Of a DNA stretch of 64,000 nucleotides, positions 32,268 through 42,352 are shown in pieces; the first letter of the stretch is position 1; each line of letters opens with the position of its first letter. This DNA is from an uncultured Desulfomonile sp. Its GTDB lineage: Bacteria; Desulfobacterota; Desulfomonilia; Desulfomonilales; Desulfomonilaceae. Made by a program: the position numbers and the translations under genes. Below the pieces are notes generated by a model, which saw only the letters and a program-made list of their open reading frames with translations, made no database searches and had not been told where the DNA came from. The stretch spans positions 1 to 64,000 of the forward strand of contig CAJBEZ010000071.1 of NCBI GenBank assembly GCA_903952205.1, in the 5' to 3' direction.

Positions 32268-33337
32268 TTCCATCTTACTCCCCGGAAGGGTCCCCTGAAT
32301 TCAACGGGTGGATGCATGAAACTATGCTCCGGATAGGAACCGAAGTTCAGAGGGTCTTGGGCGATAACCTGGTAGCTCTTATTCTTGGCGGTGGATACGG
32401 ACGTGGAGAAGGAGGCATGATTGTCAAGGACGGCCGCCAAATGCCGTACAACGATATTGACTTCACGCTTGTGGTAAACAGCAAGTCAAAAGTCCCCTGG
32501 GATGGCCTCAATGCCATCTCAAGCTCTTTTGCTTCAGAATTGACAATTCATGTGGATTTCAGTCGTCCCCTTACCATTTGCGATATAGAAAACTGGCCTT
32601 GCTGGCTGATGTGGTACGATCTTCTAAATGGTCATATAGTTATTAACGGTCCTTCGGACATACTCACAAAGCATGCTCCGATGTCACTTCGCAATCCTCT
32701 TCCCGCTATCGAAGGGACCCGACTTCTTCTAAACCGCGGGGCGGGACTTCTGTGGGCGTTGAGAGTAGTTCGAGAAATAGAAAATTCCCCGGATGCCGAC
32801 TTTGTGCGGAGGAATTATTATAAGTGCGCTTTAGCCCTGGGGGACTCCCTTCTGATCGCTTACAAAAGATTCACCACGGCTTATCGAGGAAGAGATATTC
32901 TGCTGGAAAAACTTGAACAGGACGAACCACGAGTTGCGGCTTTCGGATTGGACTCTCTATACAAACAGGCGCTTAAATTCAAGTTTAGGCCCGACCAGAT
33001 CCCTTCTGGAGATATGAAAGAAGATGACATAAAGGTTATAGCCAAGCAGTGGGGTGTCGTATTCCTGAACGTCGAATCGGTTCGCACAGGACGCGTCTGG
33101 TCTTCTTTGGACGAATATGCCGCATGGCCTGGGATAAGAGAGAAAGACCAGCATACGATCCGTTTGCTTCCCCGGAACGTGGCAAGAAACCTTCAGTTGC
33201 GGCGTTTGAGTCTCCAATATCCCAGAGAGGCCCTGTATCGAGAGTTGCCGGCTCTTCTAGGTCTTATGGGCAAATATGACACATTTTGGCCACGAAAAAC
33301 GGAGAGTTTCCTTCGAGTATGGGACAGGTTCAACTAA
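32264..33337 (+). CDS. Pol-beta-type nucleotidyltransferase-like protein
   Basis: The 357-residue protein starts at ATG 32264 (AAGGAG site, ATGA overlap with the GT2 gene). Near the N-terminus it has the minimal nucleotidyltransferase signature GGGYGRGEGG (about 43-52) followed by YNDIDFTLV, supplying two metal-binding Asp, then a further Asp in HVDFSR. The C-terminal two thirds is helical and unrecognised. Such folds transfer NMP groups to small molecules or proteins. The kinase-like gene follows immediately after the stop. The substrate is unknown, and modification of a sugar or a carrier is an inference. Confidence 0.7.
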   Translation: MIPSYSPEGSPEFNGWMHETMLRIGTEVQRVLGDNLVALILGGGYGRGEGGMIVKDGRQMPYNDIDFTLVVNSKSKVPWDGLNAISSSFASELTIHVDFSRPLTICDIENWPCWLMWYDLLNGHIVINGPSDILTKHAPMSLRNPLPAIEGTRLLLNRGAGLLWALRVVREIENSPDADFVRRNYYKCALALGDSLLIAYKRFTTAYRGRDILLEKLEQDEPRVAAFGLDSLYKQALKFKFRPDQIPSGDMKEDDIKVIAKQWGVVFLNVESVRTGRVWSSLDEYAAWPGIREKDQHTIRLLPRNVARNLQLRRLSLQYPREALYRELPALLGLMGKYDTFWPRKTESFLRVWDRFN

Positions 33338-34264
33338 ATGAACGATAACGATCGTCATCAGTATTCAATTGATCTGGACATTGACCTGAAGTCTCTGGAT
33401 CTCATAAAAGAAAACAAGTACTGCATTATCTATGTGGCAGATACTCCCCACGGACGTCGTATAGTTAAGAAGTACAAAGGTGAGGACTCCAGTCTTGTAA
33501 AGATTGAGGCTGACGCCCTGACTTTTTATCACGAACTGGCTCAAAATGATTCTGATCTCATGGATTCCGGTGAACCTCTTTTGAGAGAGGACAGAAACCT
33601 TCTTTGCATAGGCTTCATAGAAGGGGACGCATTCAGTGATGTTTTGTATAAGGCGAGAAAAGATAATGTTATCCGAGACAGGTCTGTCCGGTTGATGCGG
33701 ATACTGGGCAGAGTAATAAGCGCCATATATGACAAAACACGAAAACCTTCTGAAAAGACTTCGCCGTTCATTTTCGAATATTTTGACTATTGTTCGAACC
33801 GACTCCACGAGATGCCAATTTTGGGGGCCACGTTTTTCAAACGGATGTCAGAAGATGCCATTGAAATTGCTAAAGAATTTGAGAAAAGCAATGTTGAGCC
33901 CTCGTTCATCCACGGAGATCTGGTTTTCAAAAACATTCATGTCAAGGACGAACGTTTGGGTCTGATCGATTTTGCAAACGCCAATTCACTGAGTCATCCA
34001 CTGAATGACATTTATAACTTACGTTTTGCTCTGGCGAACATGATACTGCCTAAAAGCTTCAAGACCGAGCTTTTTGAAGGCTTCAATCTGGGCATGGGTA
34101 AATTGGATTTTTCACCGCCAGTCAAAAGCTTTTACTACGAATATCACCGTCGACGCTGGCTCATGCTCAAACTCACGTCGAGGAACCCGGTTGATTTTAT
34201 GCAGGGTGTTCGAGGGCTTTTGACCTTTGCAAGGCATTCTGCGCCAGAGACCATGATGCCATGA
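33338..34264 (+). CDS. APH/LPS-kinase-like small-molecule kinase
   Basis: This 308-residue protein-kinase-like fold protein has an N-lobe Lys in RRIVKKYKG, a Glu in KIEADAL, the catalytic loop FIHGDLVFKN (about 189-198) and the metal-binding Asp in LIDFAN. The loop is of the aminoglycoside-phosphotransferase/WaaP style rather than eukaryotic Ser/Thr kinases. ATG 33338 abuts the stop of the nucleotidyltransferase and its own end overlaps the next gene by ATGA, so coupling is tight. It may phosphorylate a sugar or aglycone before transfer. Confidence 0.75.
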   Translation: MNDNDRHQYSIDLDIDLKSLDLIKENKYCIIYVADTPHGRRIVKKYKGEDSSLVKIEADALTFYHELAQNDSDLMDSGEPLLREDRNLLCIGFIEGDAFSDVLYKARKDNVIRDRSVRLMRILGRVISAIYDKTRKPSEKTSPFIFEYFDYCSNRLHEMPILGATFFKRMSEDAIEIAKEFEKSNVEPSFIHGDLVFKNIHVKDERLGLIDFANANSLSHPLNDIYNLRFALANMILPKSFKTELFEGFNLGMGKLDFSPPVKSFYYEYHRRRWLMLKLTSRNPVDFMQGVRGLLTFARHSAPETMMP

Positions 34265-35628
34265 CCGTAGCGTCCCTATTGGGCATTCTAACATTCCTGA
34301 TAGGGGTCCCCTCTGTCCTCGCATTGCTCTATTCCAAACCCAACCTTCGCAGGCCCCTACTCTCTATCATGGCTTTCGCCACCTGTTACGTCAAGAAACC
34401 CCTGTATATGGAGATCTTCTTTGTGCCGTACCGGGGAGTTGATCGCGGATTCGGCGTCACCATTACGGACCTACTGCTTTTCGGCTTTTTTCTGTGGATT
34501 GTTTTTGGAGGTTCGAAAGATAAAATCATCTGGTGGCCGTATAACACCACTCTCTGGCTACTCCTTATATTGGTCTCACTCGTTTCCTTGATGGGTTCCC
34601 CTGTTGCCTACTATGGTTTGTTCACGATACACAAACTTATTCGAGGTTACCTACTGTTCTGGGTTGTTGTAAACCTCGTGCGCGACAGAAAGGATGTTGA
34701 GGCCGTTGTTTACGGTGTAATGGCCGCAGTGATTCTTCAGACATGGATTGTCCTGTTCGACAAATACGTTACCAAGAAAGTGGTCAACAGATCATTGGGA
34801 GCGTTTCCTCATCCTAATAGTCTTGCAATGTATATCGATTTAATAACTCCCATGACTTTGGCCATTCTGCTTGCCGGTGAATTCCCAAAAAGCAAAACCA
34901 AATGGGCGGCGATTGCAATACTGGGGGGCCTGTTATGTATAGTTTTTACAAAATCAAGGGCGGCCCTTATAATAGCCGGCGCCGCTCTAGGCGGGGTGAC
35001 TTTCTTTTCCATCATCCTTAAACCTACCGGTAAAAAAATTGGCATAGCTCTCGTCGGATTGATGATGGTGGCCATAATGGGTGTTTTTGCCGCGCCCAAA
35101 ATCATAGAAAGATTCCAGAAGGCCCCTGAGGCCTCAGAGATGACTCGGGTATATTTCAACAATGCGGCGCGCGCCATGGCTGCCGACAAATTGTTCGGAA
35201 TGGGTTTGAACTCCTATTCATGGACTTTGGCCAACACGGATTACTATTGGTATGTCTACGCAGAAGAACGGGATGAGGTAAAAGACGAAGACGAGTTCAG
35301 GGAAAGCAAGAAGGGAGAGAGTCGCCTGGGGACAGCTCATCATATCTACTACCTTTTCGCTGCTGAAACAGGCTGGCCTGGAATGATAATCTTCATTATG
35401 TTTCTGGCCAGATACTATCTTCATAATCTGGTTCTCCTCCTTCGAACTCGGGATGATTATTATCAGGCTGTTTTACTTGGCCTGTTCGTTGGTTTTTCGA
35501 CATTGCACCTTCAGGGTTTGCTGGAATGGATTTTCCGTCAGACGCAGGTTTTTTTCCTTTTTTGCGTTTTGACGGGCCTCATGGTCGGCGCCGGGAATGT
35601 CGCGAAACAGGCCCCAAAAGTCAAATAA
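34261..35628 (+). CDS. O-antigen ligase / Wzy-type polymerase
   Basis: The 455-residue integral membrane protein has about 11-12 hydrophobic segments and a large periplasmic loop in the second half (about 295-370) with the family-typical AHHIYYLFAAETGWPG. It resembles Wzy_C/WaaL proteins that join lipid-linked repeats in the periplasm. Position between a kinase-like gene and the flippase fits a Wzx/Wzy pathway. The start overlaps the preceding stop (ATGA). Confidence 0.9.
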   Translation: MTVASLLGILTFLIGVPSVLALLYSKPNLRRPLLSIMAFATCYVKKPLYMEIFFVPYRGVDRGFGVTITDLLLFGFFLWIVFGGSKDKIIWWPYNTTLWLLLILVSLVSLMGSPVAYYGLFTIHKLIRGYLLFWVVVNLVRDRKDVEAVVYGVMAAVILQTWIVLFDKYVTKKVVNRSLGAFPHPNSLAMYIDLITPMTLAILLAGEFPKSKTKWAAIAILGGLLCIVFTKSRAALIIAGAALGGVTFFSIILKPTGKKIGIALVGLMMVAIMGVFAAPKIIERFQKAPEASEMTRVYFNNAARAMAADKLFGMGLNSYSWTLANTDYYWYVYAEERDEVKDEDEFRESKKGESRLGTAHHIYYLFAAETGWPGMIIFIMFLARYYLHNLVLLLRTRDDYYQAVLLGLFVGFSTLHLQGLLEWIFRQTQVFFLFCVLTGLMVGAGNVAKQAPKVK

Positions 35629-35638
35629 GGAGCCGACA

Positions 35639-37240
35639 TTGGCAAAACAAAACCCGACGGAGCGTCAAAACTCGGGCGGCGCCGACCCAGCGAAGAAGAA
35701 CAGATCCCGCTATATCCTTATGAATACAGTTTCCAGTTATGGCAGGGATATTGTCGACACTGTGGCTTTTCTTGTTCTCATCCCCTTCATCATTCACGTA
35801 TTGGGGAAAGAGAGTTTCGGGTTGTGGTCACTGATCTGGGCGTTTCTGGCCATATTTGAACTTGCTGATCTCGGTTTTGCGGCTTCGGTTATAAAATATG
35901 TCGCTGACGCTAGAGGCAAGGATGACTACAAGAGTCTGAAGAATATAGTCTGCACTCTTTTCTGGATCTATGCGTTCCTGGGGGGAGTGGTCGGCACAGG
36001 AGTTTTGGTAAGCCTTCTGTTCTTTAACAAGCTTTTTCAAATCCCGGCCGATCAACTCGAAATGGCCAATGCTGTTCTGGTAATTTTGGGCATACGGTCG
36101 GCATTCTATCTTCCTCTCGGTATGTTCAGGGGGGTTCTTGTCGGTTTTCAGAAATTGAACGTGGCCAACGGATACAAGGTTTTTTCAAGCTTGCTTTATC
36201 TGGTTTCCGTCCTGATCTTTCTCCCTTTGATCCCAGACATTCGCGTCCTGGCTCTGCTGAACGCAATCACCGGACTCGCCCCAATGTTTGCGATGATGAT
36301 TCACGTGAGAAAGGTCATGCCCGAGTTCACTCTCAACCCCAAACATTTTCAGCAATCATTAATGAGAAAACTATCCTCGTTTTCAATATATTTTTCTCTG
36401 ACCCAAATAGCCGGGATGATAGCAACCCGATCCGACACCATGGTAATTAAGCTTTTTCTTCCACTGGAAATGGTTGCAATCTATTCCATCGGGATGAGAC
36501 TATCAGAAAAAGCATCCATGTTTTGTTCACATTTGACTAGGGCATTATCTCCTGTATTTGCCGAACTTCACGGAGCCAATGACCAGTCAAATGTAAAAGC
36601 GGCTCTCTACAGGGGTAGTAAGCTTACAATCGCATTCGCCACACCCCTGCTCCTTGGGTTGGCCATTCTTGCCGAACCTTTAATCGTTGCATGGACAGGA
36701 CCGAGTTTCAATTTGGCGGTCCCTGTTTGCCGATGGCTGGTGGCGGCAGCGATGGTCGCAATAATCCATGGCAATACCGTAAACCTTCTCGCCATGGGCG
36801 GGCATCAGAAGTATACGGCAATTTGCATTGTGGCCGGTCAGATCGTCAACCTTGTTCTTTCTGTTATCCTGATTGGCCCTTTAGGAATCGCGGGCGTTTC
36901 CATGGCCACTTTCATCGCGTCAGTACCGATCTACATCGGTTTTATTCAGGTATACGCATCCAGAATGCATGGCAAGTCCCTTTGGGATTTTTACAGGGCT
37001 ACGTTGTTCCCGAGTGTAATACCGGCTTTGGCCATGACAGGACTGTTTGTTGGAGTGCTGAATTTCGTTAACTTGACCAACCTCGTGGAGGTGGCTATTC
37101 TCCAAACCATTGGGATGGTCTTTTTCGGCTCTATTTACTGGTTGATAGGCTTTGATGGGGAAGAACGGGCCTACTTCATGGACAAGATACGACGTGCAGT
37201 GACACGCCGTAAACCAAAGGGCCGGACAACAAAGCCCTAA
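35639..37240 (+). CDS. Wzx-type oligosaccharide flippase
   Basis: The 533-residue MOP-superfamily membrane protein has about 14 hydrophobic segments beginning after a basic N-terminus. It should move the lipid-linked repeat across the inner membrane. I choose TTG 35639 because AAGGAG (35627-35632) precedes it at six bases; the ATG at 35597 would overlap the polymerase gene by 32 bases without a site. It ends with a basic tail. Neighbours are the polymerase and the Wzc-like co-polymerase. Confidence 0.9.
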   Translation: MAKQNPTERQNSGGADPAKKNRSRYILMNTVSSYGRDIVDTVAFLVLIPFIIHVLGKESFGLWSLIWAFLAIFELADLGFAASVIKYVADARGKDDYKSLKNIVCTLFWIYAFLGGVVGTGVLVSLLFFNKLFQIPADQLEMANAVLVILGIRSAFYLPLGMFRGVLVGFQKLNVANGYKVFSSLLYLVSVLIFLPLIPDIRVLALLNAITGLAPMFAMMIHVRKVMPEFTLNPKHFQQSLMRKLSSFSIYFSLTQIAGMIATRSDTMVIKLFLPLEMVAIYSIGMRLSEKASMFCSHLTRALSPVFAELHGANDQSNVKAALYRGSKLTIAFATPLLLGLAILAEPLIVAWTGPSFNLAVPVCRWLVAAAMVAIIHGNTVNLLAMGGHQKYTAICIVAGQIVNLVLSVILIGPLGIAGVSMATFIASVPIYIGFIQVYASRMHGKSLWDFYRATLFPSVIPALAMTGLFVGVLNFVNLTNLVEVAILQTIGMVFFGSIYWLIGFDGEERAYFMDKIRRAVTRRKPKGRTTKP

Positions 37241-37265
37241 CCTTGATCACAACATCGGGATTGCA

Positions 37266-39431
37266 GTGACAACTCCAACTGAACAAACACCTTCATCTTC
37301 CGGGCTTCCGTTTGATCCTCTGACTTTACTCGTTGGACTCATCCTGAGATGGAAGATTGTTGTCATCGCCCTGGTGTTTTCTTTGATTCTCGGCGCAGTA
37401 GCGGCCAAGCTATTGGGCAAAGAGACTTTTGAGACGGAAACAATAATTTTCTACAAGGAACCTGATAAAAAAGATGACGCTGGAGGCCGAAATCCATCGG
37501 TAAGCAACAGGGCGACAATGCTCAAGATTCCATCCAACCTCAGAGCAGTCAGCGAAAAACTCAAACTTGGCCTTGCTCCTCAGAAACTGGCCGGGCTCAT
37601 CCAGGTAAAAGTCGAAAAGAGGACCTCTCTCATAATCATTACGGCCCAGTGGTCAACGGCAAAAGAGGTCGCGAAAATTGCCAACACCATGCGTGAAGTA
37701 TTCATCGCCAACCAGGTCGCGATGATGAGAGCAGACGTAAAAAATGAAATTGACGGTATTGAAACTAAGCTTGAAGTGGTAAACCGCCATCTCAAGGATG
37801 CTGATCAAAAACTTCAGACGTTTATATTGGATAACAAAATAGTGGATTTGAACAAGGAGATTCAATGGAACGTGGACCAGATAGCCTCGATGGAGTCGCT
37901 GCTTTCCAATTCCAAAAACGAGGAGGACACGATTGAAACCCAGAAGCTCAATATACAGGAAAGGATCACAAATTTAAAGGCCAAAGTCGTCGAAGAGCAG
38001 TCAGTCTCAAAAGCGGGAAAGAGTCTGGCGGATCTCAATATTCGAATAGAGAGGCTTCGCAGGGCAATACACGATGATAAAGTGAAGCGTAAGAACACGG
38101 TCGAGATGAGCAAAGATGAACTTGCCTATTTGAGAGCTAAAGAACTTCTGGACAAGGGATTGATAGCCAAGCAGGACTTCGAAAAAGCCAAGGCTGAGTT
38201 TGAGGCCAAGGAAGTTGACGCTGTCGACACCGAAGAAATTGAGGAATGGAGAAGACAGTTGAAGGTCCTGGAGGGAGAGGTAATTCCGGAGAAGGAGAAT
38301 TTCAAAAGCCCTACTCAGGAAATGTTGAGCAGTCTTCAAGTCAAACTCCTGGATATGGAACTTCAACAGGTTTCTCTATCGAAGAAAGTGGACTTTGTGA
38401 ACAACCAGATCATACGGGTCAAGGCCAGGTTGGAGGTCCTATCAGGACTTCAGCGACAACACACAGCCCTTTCCAAGGAAGTGTCGACATGGGATGCGCA
38501 AAAGTCAGAGCTTGAATCAGCTCTGGGAAAATTACGCAAGGATTATGAGTCCAATGATTCGGGTTTTGTATTGGTATCCGAGGCGCCGGTTCCTTTGCAG
38601 AGCATTAAGTCCAACAAAAAGATTTTCTTTGGGGCTATAGCTTTTCTCGGTACCGTAATTGGTTTTGTTGTTATAGTGATTTCAGAACTCAACGATAAAA
38701 CTATCAAATCGGGAAGTGAAGTCCAAAGCAAATTTTCGAGACCGGTTTTGGGAACTATACCGGACATGAAAGATCAGGCAGGGGTTTTCCCAGATATGGA
38801 CGACTTCCCTTTAATAGAAACTTTCCGATTGATATCACTAAATGTTCGTCGACATTATCCCAAGCGCGGGGTCCGCATAATGATTACAAGCGCCGAAAGA
38901 TGGGAAGGCAAAACAATGGTTGCCGCCAACCTGGCCGCCTGCATGGGACGTCAGGACGAACGTGTTCTGGTAATGGACGCTCAGATCCGCTCCATGGAAA
39001 GCGAAGTGGATCTCAGATACATGATCGCCGAGCATGACAAGCCTCTCAAAGGATTGGGAGAATGGTTGTCTTATGACGTCCTAAGTCCTGAGGAAATGAT
39101 ATGGCCTACCGTCCTTGCGGGGGTTGAATGTATTCCAAGGCTGGAGGCCGCAGTGTCTCCTGATCTCCTGAGTTCCATGCGAATGAAAGAGCTTATGGAG
39201 ACCCTTTCGGAAAATTTCAGCTTTATAATCGTAGATGGGCCTCCAGTTGGAACCTTAGTAGACGCCGAACTGATAGCTCAGTGTTGCGACGCAATGATCT
39301 TTGTCGTAAGAAGTCGATCATGCGTTTCTTCAGTTTTGAAGAAGTCTGTGGAACGTATGCGGGGTACTGGGACGCCTGTGGCGGGTTTTGTCGTCAATTA
39401 TATCGATCCACTTTACTTGAAGTGGACATGA
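37266..39431 (+). CDS. Wzc-like polysaccharide co-polymerase with BY-kinase-type domain
   Basis: This 721-residue protein has a Wzz chain-length domain with a membrane segment near 27-45, long periplasmic coiled coil (about 150-440), a second membrane segment (about 455-475) and a cytoplasmic P-loop domain. Walker A is AERWEGKTM, A' is VLVMDAQIR and B is FIIVDGPP, each somewhat off consensus. The C-terminus (IDPLYLKWT) lacks the usual Tyr cluster, so autophosphorylation may be lost or differ. It sets chain length and couples to export. The start is GTG 37266. Confidence 0.88.
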   Translation: MTTPTEQTPSSSGLPFDPLTLLVGLILRWKIVVIALVFSLILGAVAAKLLGKETFETETIIFYKEPDKKDDAGGRNPSVSNRATMLKIPSNLRAVSEKLKLGLAPQKLAGLIQVKVEKRTSLIIITAQWSTAKEVAKIANTMREVFIANQVAMMRADVKNEIDGIETKLEVVNRHLKDADQKLQTFILDNKIVDLNKEIQWNVDQIASMESLLSNSKNEEDTIETQKLNIQERITNLKAKVVEEQSVSKAGKSLADLNIRIERLRRAIHDDKVKRKNTVEMSKDELAYLRAKELLDKGLIAKQDFEKAKAEFEAKEVDAVDTEEIEEWRRQLKVLEGEVIPEKENFKSPTQEMLSSLQVKLLDMELQQVSLSKKVDFVNNQIIRVKARLEVLSGLQRQHTALSKEVSTWDAQKSELESALGKLRKDYESNDSGFVLVSEAPVPLQSIKSNKKIFFGAIAFLGTVIGFVVIVISELNDKTIKSGSEVQSKFSRPVLGTIPDMKDQAGVFPDMDDFPLIETFRLISLNVRRHYPKRGVRIMITSAERWEGKTMVAANLAACMGRQDERVLVMDAQIRSMESEVDLRYMIAEHDKPLKGLGEWLSYDVLSPEEMIWPTVLAGVECIPRLEAAVSPDLLSSMRMKELMETLSENFSFIIVDGPPVGTLVDAELIAQCCDAMIFVVRSRSCVSSVLKKSVERMRGTGTPVAGFVVNYIDPLYLKWT

Positions 39432-39474
39432 AAAGATTAGCTGTCAAAATCGTAGGGAACTGGATCTGCAAATC

Positions 39475-40719
39475 ATGAACATTACACACGTGCCTAGACG
39501 TTTCGTTAAAAGCCACTGGGGAGGAACAGAAACCGTAATCCTGGAGACCTGTAAGCGCCTAATGAGGATGGGACACACACCCCATATACTTTGCCCCAAC
39601 GCATTGGCAAAAGAGAGTCAGGAAGTAATCGAAGGTGTGCAGATATTAAGGGAACCTTATTTTTACCCATATTTCGGACTTAGCAAGGAATCCAAAAGAC
39701 TACTCGACCTTAAAGGCGGAAATCTTTTTTCTTTTTCAATCATGAAAGCGCTCATGAAAGAACCGAAACTGGATCTAATCCATTTGCACACAGCGAAGAG
39801 ACTCGGAGGAATTGGAAGATACGTTGCGCAAAAGCGTAAGATACCCTATGTGCTTTCTTTGCATGGGGGGCTATTTGATGTCCCGGCGGAGGAGGCGGCG
39901 ACCTGGACCGAACCTACCCGCAATGCTATTGAATGGGGAAAGTTATTAGGTTGGTGGGTTGGGTCGAGGAGTGTGCCGGACGATGCGGCTGCGATAATCT
40001 GTGTTGGTGAAGAAGAAAAAGTTCAAACACAGTCCCGTTACCCAAACAAGAAAGTCGTTCATCTTCCAAATGGCGTCGACCCAGAACGTTTCTCGCAAGG
40101 CGATGGAAAAGCATTCCGACACAAGTTCGGCATCCCCTCCGACGCCTGTGTTATTTTAACCATGGGCCGTATCGATCCCCAGAAAAATCAGCTTTTTCTT
40201 TTGCAGGCTCTTCCGGAATTGATGAATATCAATCCCAAAACGCATTGTCTCATCATAGGCCCGGTAACCAATCAAGAGTATAATGATCGCATTTTAGATT
40301 TCATCGAGAAACGCGGACTGAAAAAGGTCGTAACGGTAATTGCTGGGTTGGACGCCGGTAGCCGGGCTTTGACCGACGCCTTTCACTCCGCCGATATTTT
40401 TGCGCTTCCGTCCGTTCACGAGCCTTTTGGAATAGTTATACTGGAAGCTTGGGCGTCAGGTCTCCCTGTAATAGCCAGCCGAGTGGGAGGCATTCCTTCT
40501 TTTGTAGTTCCTGGGCAAGACGGCCTATTGTTCGAGTCAAACAAGGAGGAATCTTTTGTTGAAGCTTTCAGAATAATGATTGATCACCCTGAAACAGCGA
40601 CGAAAATGGCCGAGGCCGGACGGAAAAAAGCTGCGTCCCAATATAGTTGGGACTCTGTTACATCCCGTCTTGTAAAAATTTATGAGGAGGCCCTCAGTGA
40701 GAATCCTTTTCGTAAATGA
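39475..40719 (+). CDS. Family 4 glycosyltransferase A
   Basis: The 414-residue GT-B enzyme begins NITHVPRRF.KSHWGGTE, the usual N-terminal Gly-rich loop. The donor-site C-domain contains MGRIDPQKNQ, and the E-x7-E motif falls in EPFGIVILEA. It adds a hexose-type sugar to the growing repeat. A long insertion around residues 130-180 is Trp/Pro-rich. It is followed by a second GT4 whose start overlaps its end. Confidence 0.9.
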   Translation: MNITHVPRRFVKSHWGGTETVILETCKRLMRMGHTPHILCPNALAKESQEVIEGVQILREPYFYPYFGLSKESKRLLDLKGGNLFSFSIMKALMKEPKLDLIHLHTAKRLGGIGRYVAQKRKIPYVLSLHGGLFDVPAEEAATWTEPTRNAIEWGKLLGWWVGSRSVPDDAAAIICVGEEEKVQTQSRYPNKKVVHLPNGVDPERFSQGDGKAFRHKFGIPSDACVILTMGRIDPQKNQLFLLQALPELMNINPKTHCLIIGPVTNQEYNDRILDFIEKRGLKKVVTVIAGLDAGSRALTDAFHSADIFALPSVHEPFGIVILEAWASGLPVIASRVGGIPSFVVPGQDGLLFESNKEESFVEAFRIMIDHPETATKMAEAGRKKAASQYSWDSVTSRLVKIYEEALSENPFRK

Positions 40720-41881
40720 AAAGTGCGGTTATTTTGGGGGCGTTGAGCAAAACATCGCCGTAACGGCCAGGGGACTCCGATTGAAAGGCCATCAATGTTT
40801 TCTGGCTCACGGAGACAGTTTAGGCTCCGATCTTTCGACCTATGAGAGTTTTTTCGATGGGGCCTCGAAATGTGATGAGCTTTGCGTTGAAAAAGGTAAA
40901 CAAGGCGCTCACGCCTTTGAGAAGGCAGTGGAAAAATTCTCCCCGGATGTCCTCTACCTGCACAAGTTTCCACATGTAGATTTCTGCCTGCCTTACCTAA
41001 ACAAATTGAGAACGGTCAGAATGATCCATGATCACGACCTTTGCTGTCCCAGAAGACATAAATATTTCTTTCACAACAGCAGAATCTGCCAGAAAAAAGC
41101 GGGCTGGCGCTGTTATTTGGACCTGGCCTTCCTGTCCAGAGACTCCCACTTGGGACCAATACCGAAATTCGACAGTATTTCCAGGAAACTTCGTGAGATG
41201 CGAGTCAATTACAAGCTTGACCGCCTTCTAGTCGGTAGCCGTTTTATGAGAGATGAGCTTCTTCAAAATGGCTTTCCCCAGGAAAAGGTTCACATTGTCC
41301 CTCCTAATGTGGACATGAAATACTCTACGCCTTCTCAGGTTCCCCAAGAGCCGGTAATCCTCTTTGTGGGTCAGTTGATCAAAGGCAAAGGCGTTGATCT
41401 GTTGCTTCAGGCGTTAGCACGGGTATCCTTGGACTTCAAAGCCCTGGTCATAGGCGTCGGCAATTCTGAACCACATCTCAGAGAACTCTGTCGAAATTTG
41501 AATCTTGAAGGGCGTGTTCACTTTAAGGGTTGGATAGCTAACGAGTCCCTTGGTGAATTTTACGCCAAGGCCAGGATTGTTGCGGTTCCTTCCCGGTGGC
41601 CCGAACCCTTCGGCATGATAGGACTCGAGGCCATGAGTCATGGGCGGCCGGTTGTCGCCTTTGATGTTGGAGGAATCCCGGATTGGTTGGAACATGAAGT
41701 CACGGGCTTACTGGCGCCTGAACAGGACATAGACGCCCTGGCGAAGGCGCTGACCAGGCTTCTCAGCGATCTGGAATCCTGCCGGCGGATGGGACGGACG
41801 GCCTTTGCCAATTTTAAAAACAAATTTTCGTTTCAAGATTATTTAGCTCAAATAACATCACATTTGATGGGTCAGTCGTAA
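40697..41881 (+). CDS. Family 4 glycosyltransferase B
   Basis: The protein is 394 residues from GTG 40697, chosen for GAGGAGG six bases before; an ATG at 40682 lies within that site. It has the N-terminal CGYFGGVEQ loop, C-domain VGQLIKGKGVD and the EPFGMIGLEA donor motif. A cluster of Cys and His (about 105-140, DHDLCCPRRHKYFFHN) recurs in some GT4 members and may bind metal. It overlaps GT4 A by 23 bases. Confidence 0.9.
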   Translation: MRILFVNEKCGYFGGVEQNIAVTARGLRLKGHQCFLAHGDSLGSDLSTYESFFDGASKCDELCVEKGKQGAHAFEKAVEKFSPDVLYLHKFPHVDFCLPYLNKLRTVRMIHDHDLCCPRRHKYFFHNSRICQKKAGWRCYLDLAFLSRDSHLGPIPKFDSISRKLREMRVNYKLDRLLVGSRFMRDELLQNGFPQEKVHIVPPNVDMKYSTPSQVPQEPVILFVGQLIKGKGVDLLLQALARVSLDFKALVIGVGNSEPHLRELCRNLNLEGRVHFKGWIANESLGEFYAKARIVAVPSRWPEPFGMIGLEAMSHGRPVVAFDVGGIPDWLEHEVTGLLAPEQDIDALAKALTRLLSDLESCRRMGRTAFANFKNKFSFQDYLAQITSHLMGQS

Positions 41882-41922
41882 TCATGGTCGAGAAACTCTG
41901 TTCATAGAATGGGTTGAAATAT

Positions 41923-42318
41923 ATGAAACCAAGAATTGAAGTTGATCCGTTTACCGACAACATAATTCGTCGTATAGACCCCAAGATAAGAGACACTCTT
42001 ACCACAACTCAGGTCACAGCAATAATTGCGGCGATCAGAAATCCAGAAAAGATTCGTCCCATCGACATACGGGGAATTATTCCTCTGTACTTCGCGAGAT
42101 ATTTCTTTGTTCTCCTTATTGGGCGTGACAAGAGAGCGGTAATGGAACGCGAGGAACACATGAGGCGAAAAAAAGCTTCCTGGCTCGGAGGAATACTTTT
42201 TGCCCTACTCGTATCGTTGCCCTTCCTGTTGTTGTTGTTTGTTTTTCTTTATCTGTTAAAGTATTTTGCGGGGGTGGACATTGTGCCGGATTTCCATCTT
42301 TGGGAGATCTTTGAATGA
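41923..42318 (+). CDS. Small membrane protein of the polysaccharide locus
   Basis: The 131-residue protein has a soluble N-terminal part (about 1-70) with IDIRGIIPLYFARYFFVLLIGRDKR, then a basic linker and one long hydrophobic hairpin or segment (about 90-117). I recall similar small proteins beside other polysaccharide or outer-membrane loci but cannot name the family. ATG 41923 is preferred over TTG 41914; the ribosome site is weak. It lies between two GT4 genes on the same strand. Confidence 0.65.
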   Translation: MKPRIEVDPFTDNIIRRIDPKIRDTLTTTQVTAIIAAIRNPEKIRPIDIRGIIPLYFARYFFVLLIGRDKRAVMEREEHMRRKKASWLGGILFALLVSLPFLLLLFVFLYLLKYFAGVDIVPDFHLWEIFE

Positions 42319-42352
42319 AACGTCCCAAACCAGAAAAGGAAAGGAACATCTC

